From assembly GCA_964360255.1 (NCBI GenBank), contig CAYHVK010000002.1:62001-126000 (forward strand): DNA of 64,000 nt. Direction: 5' to 3'. The DNA is from CAYHVK01 sp964360255. GTDB lineage: Bacteria; Bdellovibrionota; Bdellovibrionia; Bdellovibrionales; UBA1609. Of the stretch, positions 24,592 to 33,705 are shown piece after piece. How positions within the stretch are numbered: position 1 is the stretch's first letter; the number at the start of each line of letters is the position of its first letter. The position numbers and the translations under genes are program-made. The notes under the pieces were generated by a model that was not told the origin of the DNA, made no database searches, and saw only the letters and a list, made by a program, of their open reading frames with translations.

Positions 24592-26128
24592 GCAAAAAGG
24601 TTCTGACGCATTTCAAAAATTGACTCAAAGTTTTTTTTCGCAAAATAAATTGTCAGTAAGTGACAAAGGCGAGGCTACGGCTACGGTTTATGTTGACGGT
24701 AGCGATAATTCACAAAGTTTGACGAAGAAGTTGAGGTCTAAAGTTCCGGCTTGGCAGCTTGAGAGTTTTGAGAAAAGCACGGCTCCACTGCATACGCTAG
24801 CTTCAAAAACTGGCCCGGTATGGGTTCTGCGTCCTCAGTTTTTTGATTTAGAGAATCAAATTTCGGGTCACTACGACAAGCTTAAGCCTTCTAACTACGG
24901 GCGCGCCCGCGACTTGGCTGGTCAGTGGTTGCGGCAGACAAAAGATTGGCCGGCTGACGCTATTCATTTTGAATTTTTAAACTGCGACGACGATCAAATC
25001 TTAGGCGTTTGGGTGGGGCTTGGACTGGCTCAGTATAAATTCACAGATGTCGTGCGTGCGGCCACATCGAAAATGGTTAAGAAGGCACCTCTTTTTCACT
25101 TCACTAAAGGCACAAAAGAGTTCGCCGAAGAATTAGCTGACGAGGCGGATGCTTTAATCTCTTCAATTAATATCAGCCGCCATCTGACTAATATGCCGGG
25201 CGGTGATTTGAATCCAAAAACTTTTGCTGATATTGCGAAGAATCTTTTTAAGAATCGCAAATCAACAAAAGTCGATGTGTGGGAAGCATCAGAGCTTAAG
25301 AAAGAAGGCATGGGCCTTCTTTTGGGGGTCGGAGCGGGTGCAGAACATCCAGCTCGAATGATTCACATTCGCTATCGTCCTGCGGGCTCTAAAGGTCTTA
25401 AGCCTCGCGCTTTCGTGGGCAAAGGAATTACTTTCGATACGGGCGGTCTCGATATTAAGCCTTCTTCAGGAATGCGCTGGATGAAAAAAGATATGTCAGG
25501 AGCGGGAACAGTTTTGGCTCTGGCTCATTACGTTTCTTCGCGACAATTAGCTGTGCCTTGTGATTTTTATTTAGCCGTTGCTGAGAACTGCGTGTCTGCA
25601 GAAGCCACTCGCCCTGGTGATATTCATATCGCTCGTAATGGTAAGTCAGTTGAGATTCACAATACTGATGCCGAAGGTCGCCTAGCGCTGGCTGATGCTT
25701 TAGATGTGGCAGTGACACAAAAAGGTAAAGACGAGCCTGCTGAAGTGATTGATGTATCTACCCTCACAGGAGCCATGCGAGTTTCTTTAGGCCTTGATGT
25801 GGCTGGCTATTTCTCGAACAGTGATGATCTCTCAGACGAGCTTGAGCGCGCGAGTCGAGAAGCGGGTGAGCTCGCTTGGCGCATGCCGCTTGTTAAGAAA
25901 TATAAAAATCAGCTCAATTCCAACTTCGCTGATCTTTCAAACTGCTCGGATTCAGGTTTTGGTGGAGCCATCTCGGCCGCTATTTTCTTAGAATACTTTG
26001 TGCGTGAAAAGCCATGGGCTCACTTCGATGTGATGTCATGGAATAACAGCCCGGCAGGGGCGATGAGTGAAGGCGGCAACGCCCAATCTCTACAGATCTT
26101 AGCGCGGTATTTAGAGAATTTAGGTTAA
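24590..26128 (+). CDS. pepA: M17 leucyl aminopeptidase
   Basis: 512 residues, the normal M17 length. The catalytic half holds the two-zinc site: GKGITFDTGGLDIKP (Lys, Asp), KKDMSGAG, and the family signature NTDAEGRLALADAL with the catalytic Arg. It forms hexamers and removes N-terminal residues from peptides in the cytoplasm; some members also bind DNA. The N-terminal 180 residues are the variable domain. A GCGAGG site supports the start. It is divergent from the nuclease-family gene with overlapping start codons. Confidence 0.93.
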   Translation: MQKGSDAFQKLTQSFFSQNKLSVSDKGEATATVYVDGSDNSQSLTKKLRSKVPAWQLESFEKSTAPLHTLASKTGPVWVLRPQFFDLENQISGHYDKLKPSNYGRARDLAGQWLRQTKDWPADAIHFEFLNCDDDQILGVWVGLGLAQYKFTDVVRAATSKMVKKAPLFHFTKGTKEFAEELADEADALISSINISRHLTNMPGGDLNPKTFADIAKNLFKNRKSTKVDVWEASELKKEGMGLLLGVGAGAEHPARMIHIRYRPAGSKGLKPRAFVGKGITFDTGGLDIKPSSGMRWMKKDMSGAGTVLALAHYVSSRQLAVPCDFYLAVAENCVSAEATRPGDIHIARNGKSVEIHNTDAEGRLALADALDVAVTQKGKDEPAEVIDVSTLTGAMRVSLGLDVAGYFSNSDDLSDELERASREAGELAWRMPLVKKYKNQLNSNFADLSNCSDSGFGGAISAAIFLEYFVREKPWAHFDVMSWNNSPAGAMSEGGNAQSLQILARYLENLG

Positions 26129-26148
26129 ATAAAGCGGGAGCCCTGAAT

Positions 26149-26607
26149 CTATTTAGTTTCAGGGTCCAGCTTTGTTGGTACCCCGCTATGACAATCAACT
26201 AATTTTTGCGCCATTTCAGGTATGGTTTCGCGATACTGGCTGATAAGGCAATTCTTCCAGCTCGTAAACTTTTCAGCTGAGGCGATTGGTTTTCTCTCAT
26301 TCACAAAAGTTTCATACATAACGGCACAAATATCGCGATCATGAGGGGCCGCAAATGTCGGCAAGCTCTTTGGTACTGTAAACCTGATCCAGTCATACTG
26401 CTGTGTATCTTCAAATTCTTTCCACTCAGGGCTTTTGTCTTTCATTTTCCCTAATTGATCTTGAATCATTTTTTTTGTGCCTAGGTAAAACTCAGTTTTT
26501 TTCTTTCTATCCATTTCACAGACCTTTTCAAGATCGTGAGCCGCAAAAACATTTGTGACAGAAAATAAAAGAACTGAAAAGATAAAAATATTGTACTTCA
26601 CTTTCAT
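26149..26607 (-). CDS. Small periplasmic protein, unknown
   Basis: 152 residues with a signal peptide of about 22 (IFSVLLFSVTNVFA before AHDLEKV). The mature protein is helical and charged with four Cys (KVCEMDRK, RDICAVMYE, KNCLISQY, VDCHSG), likely two disulfides. It overlaps the lytic transglycosylase gene upstream by 4 bp, so it may assist that enzyme. A 7-bp hairpin (26141-26164) spans its stop codon but lacks a U-tract. No family recognised. Confidence 0.65.
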   Translation of the reverse strand: MKVKYNIFIFSVLLFSVTNVFAAHDLEKVCEMDRKKKTEFYLGTKKMIQDQLGKMKDKSPEWKEFEDTQQYDWIRFTVPKSLPTFAAPHDRDICAVMYETFVNERKPIASAEKFTSWKNCLISQYRETIPEMAQKLVDCHSGVPTKLDPETK

Positions 26608-28325
26608 TTTCCTTTCGCTTTAGGCTTGGGTGTTGGCTTTGCCGCAGGCTTAGGCTTTGCGGTCGGCTTCTGCTTAGGTTTCGGTTTCGGCGGGCAAGAT
26701 TTAAGTGGATCAGATGAATAGCAGCCATCGTTCTTGCGCTCGAGATATTTAGGATTTGTTAAGCTTGGTCCTTTCATTGGTGGCTGCTTTGATTGATCGG
26801 CTGTCATACAAATATCCACCCATTTTACATACGGGCGAACCTCTTGTCTTTTTTCTTCAGCCGCTCGCGCGAGACTAGCAAAATTGCCAGGTTTCAGTTT
26901 TTGGGCGAGCCATTCTTTTGAACACTTAATATTGGCGGCAACCGGTCGCTGATTTTGCCAAACATATTTTGTGGGTTTGCCCTTAGGCGTTTTAACCTTC
27001 ACTTTAACTTTGATTGGTTGAAGTTTCTTTTTATTGGCAGCAGCGCGCTCGCTTTGTGAGCACTGCTTCTCAATTCTTTTTTTGGCGTTAGCCACAAAAG
27101 GAGGAGGGTACATATTGCTGATCCAACTTGTGTCGTCGCTTACATAAGCTGCCGCGGGTGTCATATCAAAGGTGTGACCTGAGCCGGCGTTGTAGCCAGC
27201 GGCCGCCATTAAGAACTTTGATTTTTTAGTATTCATTAAAGCTTCAGCTTCACGTTTTCGACCAGACTCAAAAAGAGTTTGAACCTCAGCATCGATAGTG
27301 CGATTCACATAAGTCGCGGCAAAGGCGATAGATGTGCGACTGATTCTATTTTTGTCCGCTGTGCTGGCTGCAGGTCCGCAGCGAAGCCATCGGATTCCAT
27401 TGCTATATTTATCAGTTTTGTAATGAATATTAGATTCTACAAGTTGTCCAACGGCGTCTTTATTGGCAGAGCCGCTCAAATACCTGTTCACCATAACTCT
27501 GTCTTCAGCGCGATCGCTTGTGCGTAAAAAATTTCTTTCTGTTTCAAGTGAAGCCTCGCGAGTTTGCGGTAAACCTTTGAAAGAGCCCCACATTTTGCCA
27601 GTCTTGTCATTCATTTGAACAGCTTCCATGTCCCAGCGCGACTCGCGATGAAATAAACAAGCGATAAAAGATGCAGGAACGCCGAAAGTTTTTTCAGCTT
27701 CAAGCAGATTTTTTCGTTGTTTGACTAATTCAGCATGATCATCGCAGTGCATATAGTTTTTCATCCACGCAATTGAGCGATCTAGATCTTTTGCACTCGA
27801 AGGCTGAGGTTTAGGTCTCGAAATGACCTTCGGTTTTCTGGGCAATTCGCGTCTTGTCTCGCAAGCTTTGCAGCTCGCGGTCTCGGTGCCAGTGGTGGCC
27901 GGGGCGCTGAATATTTTATTCCAAAGTTTTACTACGGCCCAAGTTTGTTCTTCTAAATAGCCCTTAGGAAGAGCCATCATGCAAGTAGAGTACATGCAGC
28001 CAGGAATATTCACGCTGCGATAACGAACTACGTAAAGGCCATGTTTGTTAAGAGTTGGTTGGCCATAAACGCGAAAAGATTCATCAGGAAAAATTTTATA
28101 GCGACTTCCGTTCGGGGCTATCGGAGAGATATCTTTATTCACTCTGTAGTAGGTAAAATCATGGCCGGCAGACTCTTCATACCAGGATTTTATTTCTTCT
28201 TGGCGTTCAGCTTCATCAGCCTCACTCCGTAGGTTGAAGCTAATAACGTGCTGAGCTTGAGCGAGAGCTGGCGCACACAAGATAATAAAACAGGCTCGTA
28301 TTATGTAGTTAGGGACAAATCTCAT
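26604..28325 (-). CDS. Secreted lytic transglycosylase-like protein with basic tail
   Basis: 573 residues with a signal peptide (CFIILCAPALA). After a 200-residue N-terminal region with paired Cys comes a lysozyme-like domain. EKTFGVPASFIACLFHRESRWD carries the catalytic Glu (E228), and GLPQTREA and AAAGYNAGSGHT match the GLMQ and YNAG motifs of SLT-type transglycosylases. These cut peptidoglycan glycan strands to anhydro ends. The last 35 residues are Lys/Pro repeats (KPKPKQKPTAKP), possibly for wall or DNA binding. The gap between the two motifs is longer than usual, so the domain has an insertion. Confidence 0.8.
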   Translation of the reverse strand: MRFVPNYIIRACFIILCAPALAQAQHVISFNLRSEADEAERQEEIKSWYEESAGHDFTYYRVNKDISPIAPNGSRYKIFPDESFRVYGQPTLNKHGLYVVRYRSVNIPGCMYSTCMMALPKGYLEEQTWAVVKLWNKIFSAPATTGTETASCKACETRRELPRKPKVISRPKPQPSSAKDLDRSIAWMKNYMHCDDHAELVKQRKNLLEAEKTFGVPASFIACLFHRESRWDMEAVQMNDKTGKMWGSFKGLPQTREASLETERNFLRTSDRAEDRVMVNRYLSGSANKDAVGQLVESNIHYKTDKYSNGIRWLRCGPAASTADKNRISRTSIAFAATYVNRTIDAEVQTLFESGRKREAEALMNTKKSKFLMAAAGYNAGSGHTFDMTPAAAYVSDDTSWISNMYPPPFVANAKKRIEKQCSQSERAAANKKKLQPIKVKVKVKTPKGKPTKYVWQNQRPVAANIKCSKEWLAQKLKPGNFASLARAAEEKRQEVRPYVKWVDICMTADQSKQPPMKGPSLTNPKYLERKNDGCYSSDPLKSCPPKPKPKQKPTAKPKPAAKPTPKPKAKGK

Positions 28326-28369
28326 TGCCAGTTTTATTCGTCATAAACGGCAATCTAGAGGAGTCTAGT

Positions 28370-29788
28370 CTAGCTTAAAAACATCTTCTTTTTCTGAATA
28401 ATTTCGCGCACAGAATCGGGGACCATTGTTTCCCAGGCTTTGTCGCCTTTGGCGAGAAGCTCACGCACTTGCTCAGAATGCACTGTGGTGTCGAGGTCGT
28501 CGCAGTTTTCCATATCAACGATCATCTTATTCTCCATCAAATACATGAAGAGATGGGCTAGCTTTCGGTCTGGGTAGAAGGTCTGCGCTGTAGCACAGCT
28601 GTCTTGAGATTTGAAAGGGTAAACATAAAGTTTGGTGTTTGAATCAAAGAGCTGAGAGAAAGCGCCCATAATTCCGCCAGGAACTTTTTCGTAATACTTA
28701 TTATCGAAAAGACCATTGAGGGTCGAAGCTCCGATTACGATGGCAATTGGACCATCTGTTTGCTGACGTAAGTACACTTTCAATTGTGAGAAGAGCGGGA
28801 GGTTTGTCACAAGCACATGTTGGTTAACAGCGCAGAGAGTATCAACGCGCTCAAGGAAATCTTTGCGATCAACTGCGCCTTCTTTGGCGAAGTTGTTCAT
28901 AGTCATTTCCATAACTGAAACAACTTCTTCTTTTTTAACGTTAATGTCTTTAGAGAAGTGGGCCAGGCCACGATCTAAAATTTCCATATTAGTTTTTGTG
29001 ACGGGTCTGAATGTTCCGCGCTGAACGATGGAAGGCTTTTTATAAAGAGCATCTGAAACTAATTGCACTTCACCTTTTGGATTAAACATGACCGCCGGTG
29101 AAAGATTTTGGTGAACCAGCTCTAGGCTCATCAAGCGATTGTCGATGTGATTGAGATCTTTACCAGTAAAGCGGATGTAGTTCACTTCGATGCGATCAGT
29201 GCTTAAGTTATCGATGAGGGAAGTGACGATATCTGTTGCATGCGCATCATTAGCGCAGGCATCAGCATTAGTGAGAAAGCGAGCGGCATAGATCAGATTC
29301 ACTCCTAAAATTCCGAGGGCCTCTTGCTGCTGAAGGCGAAGACGATCGAGCATGCGAACATGAAGCGAAATTTCATTCACTGGCCCACCAGGATTGTTTT
29401 GATACCGAATTCCCATCCAGCCATGGCAGGTTGGGAATTCTTGGTGGCTTGAAGTGGCGACTGTATTGGCGAAAGAGAAGAAGCATGTTGTATCTTTTCT
29501 TTCTGGCAGACGCTCTTCTAAAAGTTTGTATTCATACACAAGCATCTGATCGAGACGCTCTTGGCTCACGAAACGAGAGCCTTTACCGTAAATTGTATCA
29601 CTGAATATTTTGTCGTAAGCAGAAATTGATTTCGCGATTGTTTGAGAGGCTAAGCCCGCTTGAAAGAAGTGACGAGCGACTTCTTGCCCGGCGCCGATTT
29701 CGGCGAATGATCCGTAGAAGATGGCTTCTTTGTTGATGAGAAGGGCTTTGTTGCGTGTTGTTTGCACTATTTGTTTGTTGTACGCCAT
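28370..29788 (-). CDS. Conserved soluble protein of uncertain function
   Basis: 472 residues, no signal peptide and no membrane helix. The start, MAYNKQIVQTTRNKALLINKEA, and the AEIGAGQEVARHFFQAGLASQTIAKS stretch look strongly constrained. I recall similar long proteins carrying TonB-box or nicotinate-nucleotide adenylyltransferase labels in databases, but I see no HxGH nucleotidyltransferase motif and would not adopt either name. It lies 35 bp upstream of nothing co-directional except the preceding fadD gene, with which it may share a transcript. The reaction is unknown. Confidence 0.6.
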   Translation of the reverse strand: MAYNKQIVQTTRNKALLINKEAIFYGSFAEIGAGQEVARHFFQAGLASQTIAKSISAYDKIFSDTIYGKGSRFVSQERLDQMLVYEYKLLEERLPERKDTTCFFSFANTVATSSHQEFPTCHGWMGIRYQNNPGGPVNEISLHVRMLDRLRLQQQEALGILGVNLIYAARFLTNADACANDAHATDIVTSLIDNLSTDRIEVNYIRFTGKDLNHIDNRLMSLELVHQNLSPAVMFNPKGEVQLVSDALYKKPSIVQRGTFRPVTKTNMEILDRGLAHFSKDINVKKEEVVSVMEMTMNNFAKEGAVDRKDFLERVDTLCAVNQHVLVTNLPLFSQLKVYLRQQTDGPIAIVIGASTLNGLFDNKYYEKVPGGIMGAFSQLFDSNTKLYVYPFKSQDSCATAQTFYPDRKLAHLFMYLMENKMIVDMENCDDLDTTVHSEQVRELLAKGDKAWETMVPDSVREIIQKKKMFLS

Positions 29789-29823
29789 ATGATCTCGCTG
29801 ACTCTTTCGTTGCTGCTTAATTT

Positions 29824-31494
29824 CTATTGGGCTGGTTTTTCATCCCTCAAAGCGCGTCTTAGAATTTTACCCACATTTGTTTTTGGGAGTTCTGCTCTAA
29901 ATTCAACAGCCTTTGGAACTTTATAACCAGTTAAATCTTTTTTAGAGAAATCAATAAGCTCTTGCTCAGTCACTTCAGCTTTTTTAACCACGAAGATTTT
30001 TACCGCTTCACCCGATCGCACATCAGGGATGCCAATGGCAGCGACTTCGGCTACGGCTGGATGTCCTGCTATCACATCTTCAATTTCGTTAGGGTAAACA
30101 TTGAAGCCTGAAACAATAATCATATCTTTTTTGCGATCGACGATTTTAAAATACCCATCGCTATCCATGACCGCGATATCACCAGTTTTAAGCCATCCAT
30201 CACGATTGAGTATTTTCTCTGTTTCATCGGGGCGATTCCAATAGCCTTTCATCACTTGAGGACCTTTAACGCAAAGTTCTCCCGGCTGACCTTCGGCGAC
30301 TTCGATTCCATCGTCATCGAGCAAGCGTACATCTGTTGAAGGAAGCGGCAGGCCAATCGTGCCTACGCGGTCGCGGCCGTCAATAGGATTACAGCAAACA
30401 ACCGGTGAAGCCTCGGTGAGGCCATAGCCCTCAACGAGCTTTGATTTTGTTAAGTTCATCCATCTTTCGGCTACAGCCTTCTGTAAAGCCATGCCACCAG
30501 CCACGCTGATTTTAACTTTAGAGAAATTAATCTGGTTAAAATCTTTGTGATTCATCAAAGCATTGAAAAGAGTATTCACGCCGGTGATGACTGTGTAGTG
30601 CTCAGTTTTCAAAGTTTTAATAAAGGCAGGAATATCTTTTGGATTGGTAATTAATAAGTTTGTTGCCCCATTACGCATAAATGCGAGGGCATTCACTGTT
30701 AAGCTGAAAATATGGTAAAGCGGTAAGGCCGTAACGATAGTTTCTTGTCCGTCAGTTAATTGGCCTTTCATCCACTCGCGAATTTGCAGCATATTAGCGA
30801 GCATATTTCTATGAGTGAGCGTGGCGCCTTTAGAAACGCCGGTAGTTCCACCTGTGTATTGCAAGAAGGCCACATCGCGTACATTAAGTTCAACTGGTGA
30901 TAATTTTTTCTTAGCCCCTAAGTCAAGGGCCTCGAGAAAATCCACGTGCCCTGCGAGTTTAAAAGCCGGGACCATTTTCTTAACGTACTTAACAACGGCA
31001 TTTACCAATAAGCGTTTCGGGAAGCCCATCATGTCGCCGATTTCAGTGACGACCACGTGTTTGATTTCGGTGTCTTTAATCACCTCATCTAGCATGTGGG
31101 CGAAATTCGCTAAAATCACAATGGCTTTTGCGCCTGAATCTTTAAACTGAAATCGCATTTCGCGTGCCGTGTAGAGCGGGTTCGTATTTACAACTATTAA
31201 GCCCGCCCGAAGCGCACCAAAGAGGGCGATTGGATACTGAATCAAGTTGGGCATCTGCAAAGCGATGCGATCCCCTTTTTTTAGTCCGCAATGATTTTGT
31301 AAGTAAGAGGCGAATTGAGCTGAGAGGTGATCCAGCTCATCATAAGTGAGAGTCGCACCCATGCAGCGGTAAGCTGTATTCTGGCGGTACTTTTCGATAC
31401 TTTTTTCAAAAAGATCGACAATTGATTTGTACTCTTCGGGGTTAATTTCATGGGCGGCGCCTTGGGGATACGATTGAAACCACTTTTTAGACAT
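29824..31494 (-). CDS. fadD: Long-chain fatty acid-CoA ligase
   Basis: 556 residues of the AMP-forming acyl-CoA synthetase family. The P-loop-like YTGGTTGVSKGATLTH binds ATP; GYGLTEASPV, GWLKTGD and DRKKDMIIVSGFNVYP follow in the usual order, and the catalytic Lys is in TNVGKILRR. It activates fatty acids to acyl-CoA for beta-oxidation or lipid recycling, at the inner face of the membrane. The GGGAG site and ATG at 31494 are good. FadD is the best label by length and motif set, though other acyl-CoA ligases look alike. Confidence 0.9.
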   Translation of the reverse strand: MSKKWFQSYPQGAAHEINPEEYKSIVDLFEKSIEKYRQNTAYRCMGATLTYDELDHLSAQFASYLQNHCGLKKGDRIALQMPNLIQYPIALFGALRAGLIVVNTNPLYTAREMRFQFKDSGAKAIVILANFAHMLDEVIKDTEIKHVVVTEIGDMMGFPKRLLVNAVVKYVKKMVPAFKLAGHVDFLEALDLGAKKKLSPVELNVRDVAFLQYTGGTTGVSKGATLTHRNMLANMLQIREWMKGQLTDGQETIVTALPLYHIFSLTVNALAFMRNGATNLLITNPKDIPAFIKTLKTEHYTVITGVNTLFNALMNHKDFNQINFSKVKISVAGGMALQKAVAERWMNLTKSKLVEGYGLTEASPVVCCNPIDGRDRVGTIGLPLPSTDVRLLDDDGIEVAEGQPGELCVKGPQVMKGYWNRPDETEKILNRDGWLKTGDIAVMDSDGYFKIVDRKKDMIIVSGFNVYPNEIEDVIAGHPAVAEVAAIGIPDVRSGEAVKIFVVKKAEVTEQELIDFSKKDLTGYKVPKAVEFRAELPKTNVGKILRRALRDEKPAQ

Positions 31495-31532
31495 AAAGCT
31501 CCCTATATTTCATTTAGGCTACAGTAAGTCTG

Positions 31533-32201
31533 ATGTTCAATGAAGCATTTTTATGGCAGAAAAGAGTTATGAAATCAGAGGCATTCAGCAGCACGGCCCA
31601 TCGGTACGCCCGAAAAGATTGGAGCGACGAAAAAAATAAATCCGTTTATGGAGATTTTTTTTCTCGCGAAGGTCTAGGTCACAATTTTCGTCTGGTTTTA
31701 GAACTGAATTCTAATGTAGAGAGCGCCAATCCTGCGCTGGATTTGGTTCGCAAAATTGATCATAAGTTCCTTGACGAAAGCGAAGCTTATTTTTCTGGGC
31801 GAGTGTCGAGTCTCGAAAACATCACTGAGTTTCTTTTCGCTGAAGCTTTGAAGCTTTGGCCCAAAGTTTTAGTCAGCATTGAAGTCTTCGAGGGTGAAAC
31901 TCTATCGTGCTTGCGAACTATGAAAGGTTTGATGCTCAAAAAACTCTTTCGAACCCGCTCAAGTGAAACAGTTTACGATGTTGAAATCATGTTCGGTGGG
32001 GCCATTGATCTTGAGTCTGGTTTAATTCTCGCAAGACCCTACATAAAAGACATTGAGCAGCAGCATTTATCTGCGATCACTCAAGCGGTTCTTGGGGAGC
32101 TGTTGCTGGGATCTATTGCATCGCGTTGTACAATCATTTCTGTCGATGTGCGCAATGCTCTCGATAAATCGCTTATAAAATCTTTGCGCTTGTTGGACTA
32201 G
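31533..32201 (+). CDS. PTPS/QueD-like protein lacking key catalytic residues
   Basis: 222 residues. The first 130 follow the 6-pyruvoyl-tetrahydropterin synthase pattern: FSSTAHRY (first zinc His), SVYGDFFSREGLGHNF, KIDHKFLD (catalytic His region), SSLENITEFL and VSIEVFEGE (pterin-binding Glu). Where the family has a catalytic Cys (FGKC) this protein has Phe, and where it has HGH it has LGH, so one zinc ligand is missing. It may bind a pterin or other ligand without the classic reaction. A C-terminal extension of about 80 residues has no match I know. The Met at 31569 is an alternative start. Confidence 0.6.
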   Translation: MFNEAFLWQKRVMKSEAFSSTAHRYARKDWSDEKNKSVYGDFFSREGLGHNFRLVLELNSNVESANPALDLVRKIDHKFLDESEAYFSGRVSSLENITEFLFAEALKLWPKVLVSIEVFEGETLSCLRTMKGLMLKKLFRTRSSETVYDVEIMFGGAIDLESGLILARPYIKDIEQQHLSAITQAVLGELLLGSIASRCTIISVDVRNALDKSLIKSLRLLD

Positions 32202-32243
32202 TCGCAGCGTCGTCACAATGACCACTCACAAGAGGAGGATCCT

Positions 32244-32918
32244 GTGAAAATGAATTTAGCCGCATTTGCGGTGTTGTCGTTGTTTGTTGTTGGCTGTTCT
32301 TCTAACAAACATAAAGCAGAAAAAATCGAAACTAAAATTGAAAATCAAGCCGCAATCAACAGCGAAGAGAATGTCGGCGTAAAAGATGGAAACATGATCG
32401 TGCAAAAGAAAGTCATGATTAACGAAGAGCTGCGTCGTATTCAAAACGAAGTGTACAGCCTTGAAGACCAGGTTTACGGCAATCGTAAATATAAGTCGGA
32501 TGGACTTTACGGCGCGCTAAAAGCTTGCCGTGCGAAGGCTTCGTCTAAAGAACTTGGCGGTACTGGCAAAGTTCAGTTCACTGAGAAATCTGAGCGTATT
32601 ACGGATAAAGAAGATTCGTGGGTTGTAGGTCTCGATGAGAAAAACAAAATCATCGGTGTTTCAGAGGAGTTCTTAAATGATCGCCTGGCTCGCTTCAAAG
32701 GTTACAAAGACCTTTTGATGAAGCGTGAAGATGAGTACAAAGAAAAGCTTGAAATCTGCGATGCTGAAATTGCAGAGCGTGAACATCAAATCAAAGAAAA
32801 GAAAGAGGCCGCTCGCGAAGCTAAAGAAACGGCACGCGCCGCTGCTCGCTCGGCTAAGACAGCTAAGACAGTATCTGCTCCAGCAGAAGAAGCGACAGAA
32901 GAAACTGTTGCTGAGTAG
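32244..32918 (+). CDS. Lipoprotein with coiled-coil C-terminus
   Basis: 224 residues from a GTG start behind a strong AGGAGGA. A lipoprotein signal ends VVGCSSNK. The middle contains LRRIQNEVYSLEDQVYGNRKYKSDGLYGALK, and the last 80 residues are a Lys/Glu/Ala helix (EIAEREHQIKEKKEAAREAKE) ending in an Ala/Thr/Glu tail. It is probably anchored to the outer or inner membrane by lipid with a rod-like helix. It meets the gpmA gene tail to tail with no gap. Confidence 0.75.
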   Translation: MKMNLAAFAVLSLFVVGCSSNKHKAEKIETKIENQAAINSEENVGVKDGNMIVQKKVMINEELRRIQNEVYSLEDQVYGNRKYKSDGLYGALKACRAKASSKELGGTGKVQFTEKSERITDKEDSWVVGLDEKNKIIGVSEEFLNDRLARFKGYKDLLMKREDEYKEKLEICDAEIAEREHQIKEKKEAAREAKETARAAARSAKTAKTVSAPAEEATEETVAE

Positions 32919-33668
32919 TTACTTTTTCGCCTGATTAGCAACCGCATGGGCAGCAGCTTCGGCTGCTGCTGCGTCACCCAGATAATACTTCTTTGTTGGC
33001 TTCAAGTTCGCATCAAGTTCATAAACTAGCGGAATCCCAGTGGGGATATTCAGCTCTGTGATGGCCTCATCAGAAATACCGTCTAAATGTTTAATTAAAG
33101 CTCTTAATGAATTGCCGTGGGCTACTACTAGAAGGCTTTTGCCTTCTTTAATTTTCGGAGCAATCTCAGACTCCCAAAATGGGACTACGCGCTCAAGGCA
33201 TTGTTTTAAAGCCTCAGTTGAAGGGATTTCGCTCGGTTTTAAGTTTTTATAACGGCGGTCTTGTTTGGGGTGACGATCATCAACTTCGCTGAGTTTTGTT
33301 GGTGGGATGTCGTAACTGCGGCGCCAAATAAAAACCTGCTCATCGCCGTATTTTTCGGCCGTTTCTTTTTTGTTTAAGCCTTGAAGAGCGCCATAATGAC
33401 GCTCGTTCAATTGCCAAGCGCGCTGAACCGGAATCCACATTTGATCAGTTTCGTCTAAAATGTACCAAAGGGTGCGAATGGCGCGCTTCAGTACAGAAGT
33501 GAAAGCCATATCGAACTCATAGCCTTCTTTATGTAAGAGTTCGCCGGCCGCTTTCGCTTCAGCACAGCCCTTTTCAGTCAAGTCTACGTCTGTCCAGCCC
33601 GTAAAACGGTTCTCTTTGTTCCAAGTACTTTCGCCGTGACGGACTAAAACGATTTTGTATTTTGACAT
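32919..33668 (-). CDS. gpmA: 2,3-bisphosphoglycerate-dependent phosphoglycerate mutase
   Basis: 249 residues as in E. coli GpmA. LVRHGESTWN carries the phospho-His H11; ERHYGALQGLNK and the second catalytic His in VVAHGNSLRAL follow at family positions. It interconverts 3- and 2-phosphoglycerate in glycolysis and gluconeogenesis. The C-terminal tail is Ala-rich, longer than needed for catalysis. Confidence 0.96.
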   Translation of the reverse strand: MSKYKIVLVRHGESTWNKENRFTGWTDVDLTEKGCAEAKAAGELLHKEGYEFDMAFTSVLKRAIRTLWYILDETDQMWIPVQRAWQLNERHYGALQGLNKKETAEKYGDEQVFIWRRSYDIPPTKLSEVDDRHPKQDRRYKNLKPSEIPSTEALKQCLERVVPFWESEIAPKIKEGKSLLVVAHGNSLRALIKHLDGISDEAITELNIPTGIPLVYELDANLKPTKKYYLGDAAAAEAAAHAVANQAKK

Positions 33669-33705
33669 ATTTCGTATCCCTTCGTATCAATACTGGAATA
33701 GGATA

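Noticed and set aside
26141..26164. CCCTGAA/TTCAGGG hairpin as a terminator between pepA and the small periplasmic protein.
   Set aside because: No U-tract on either side and it includes the stop codon of the minus-strand gene; noted only in that gene's entry.
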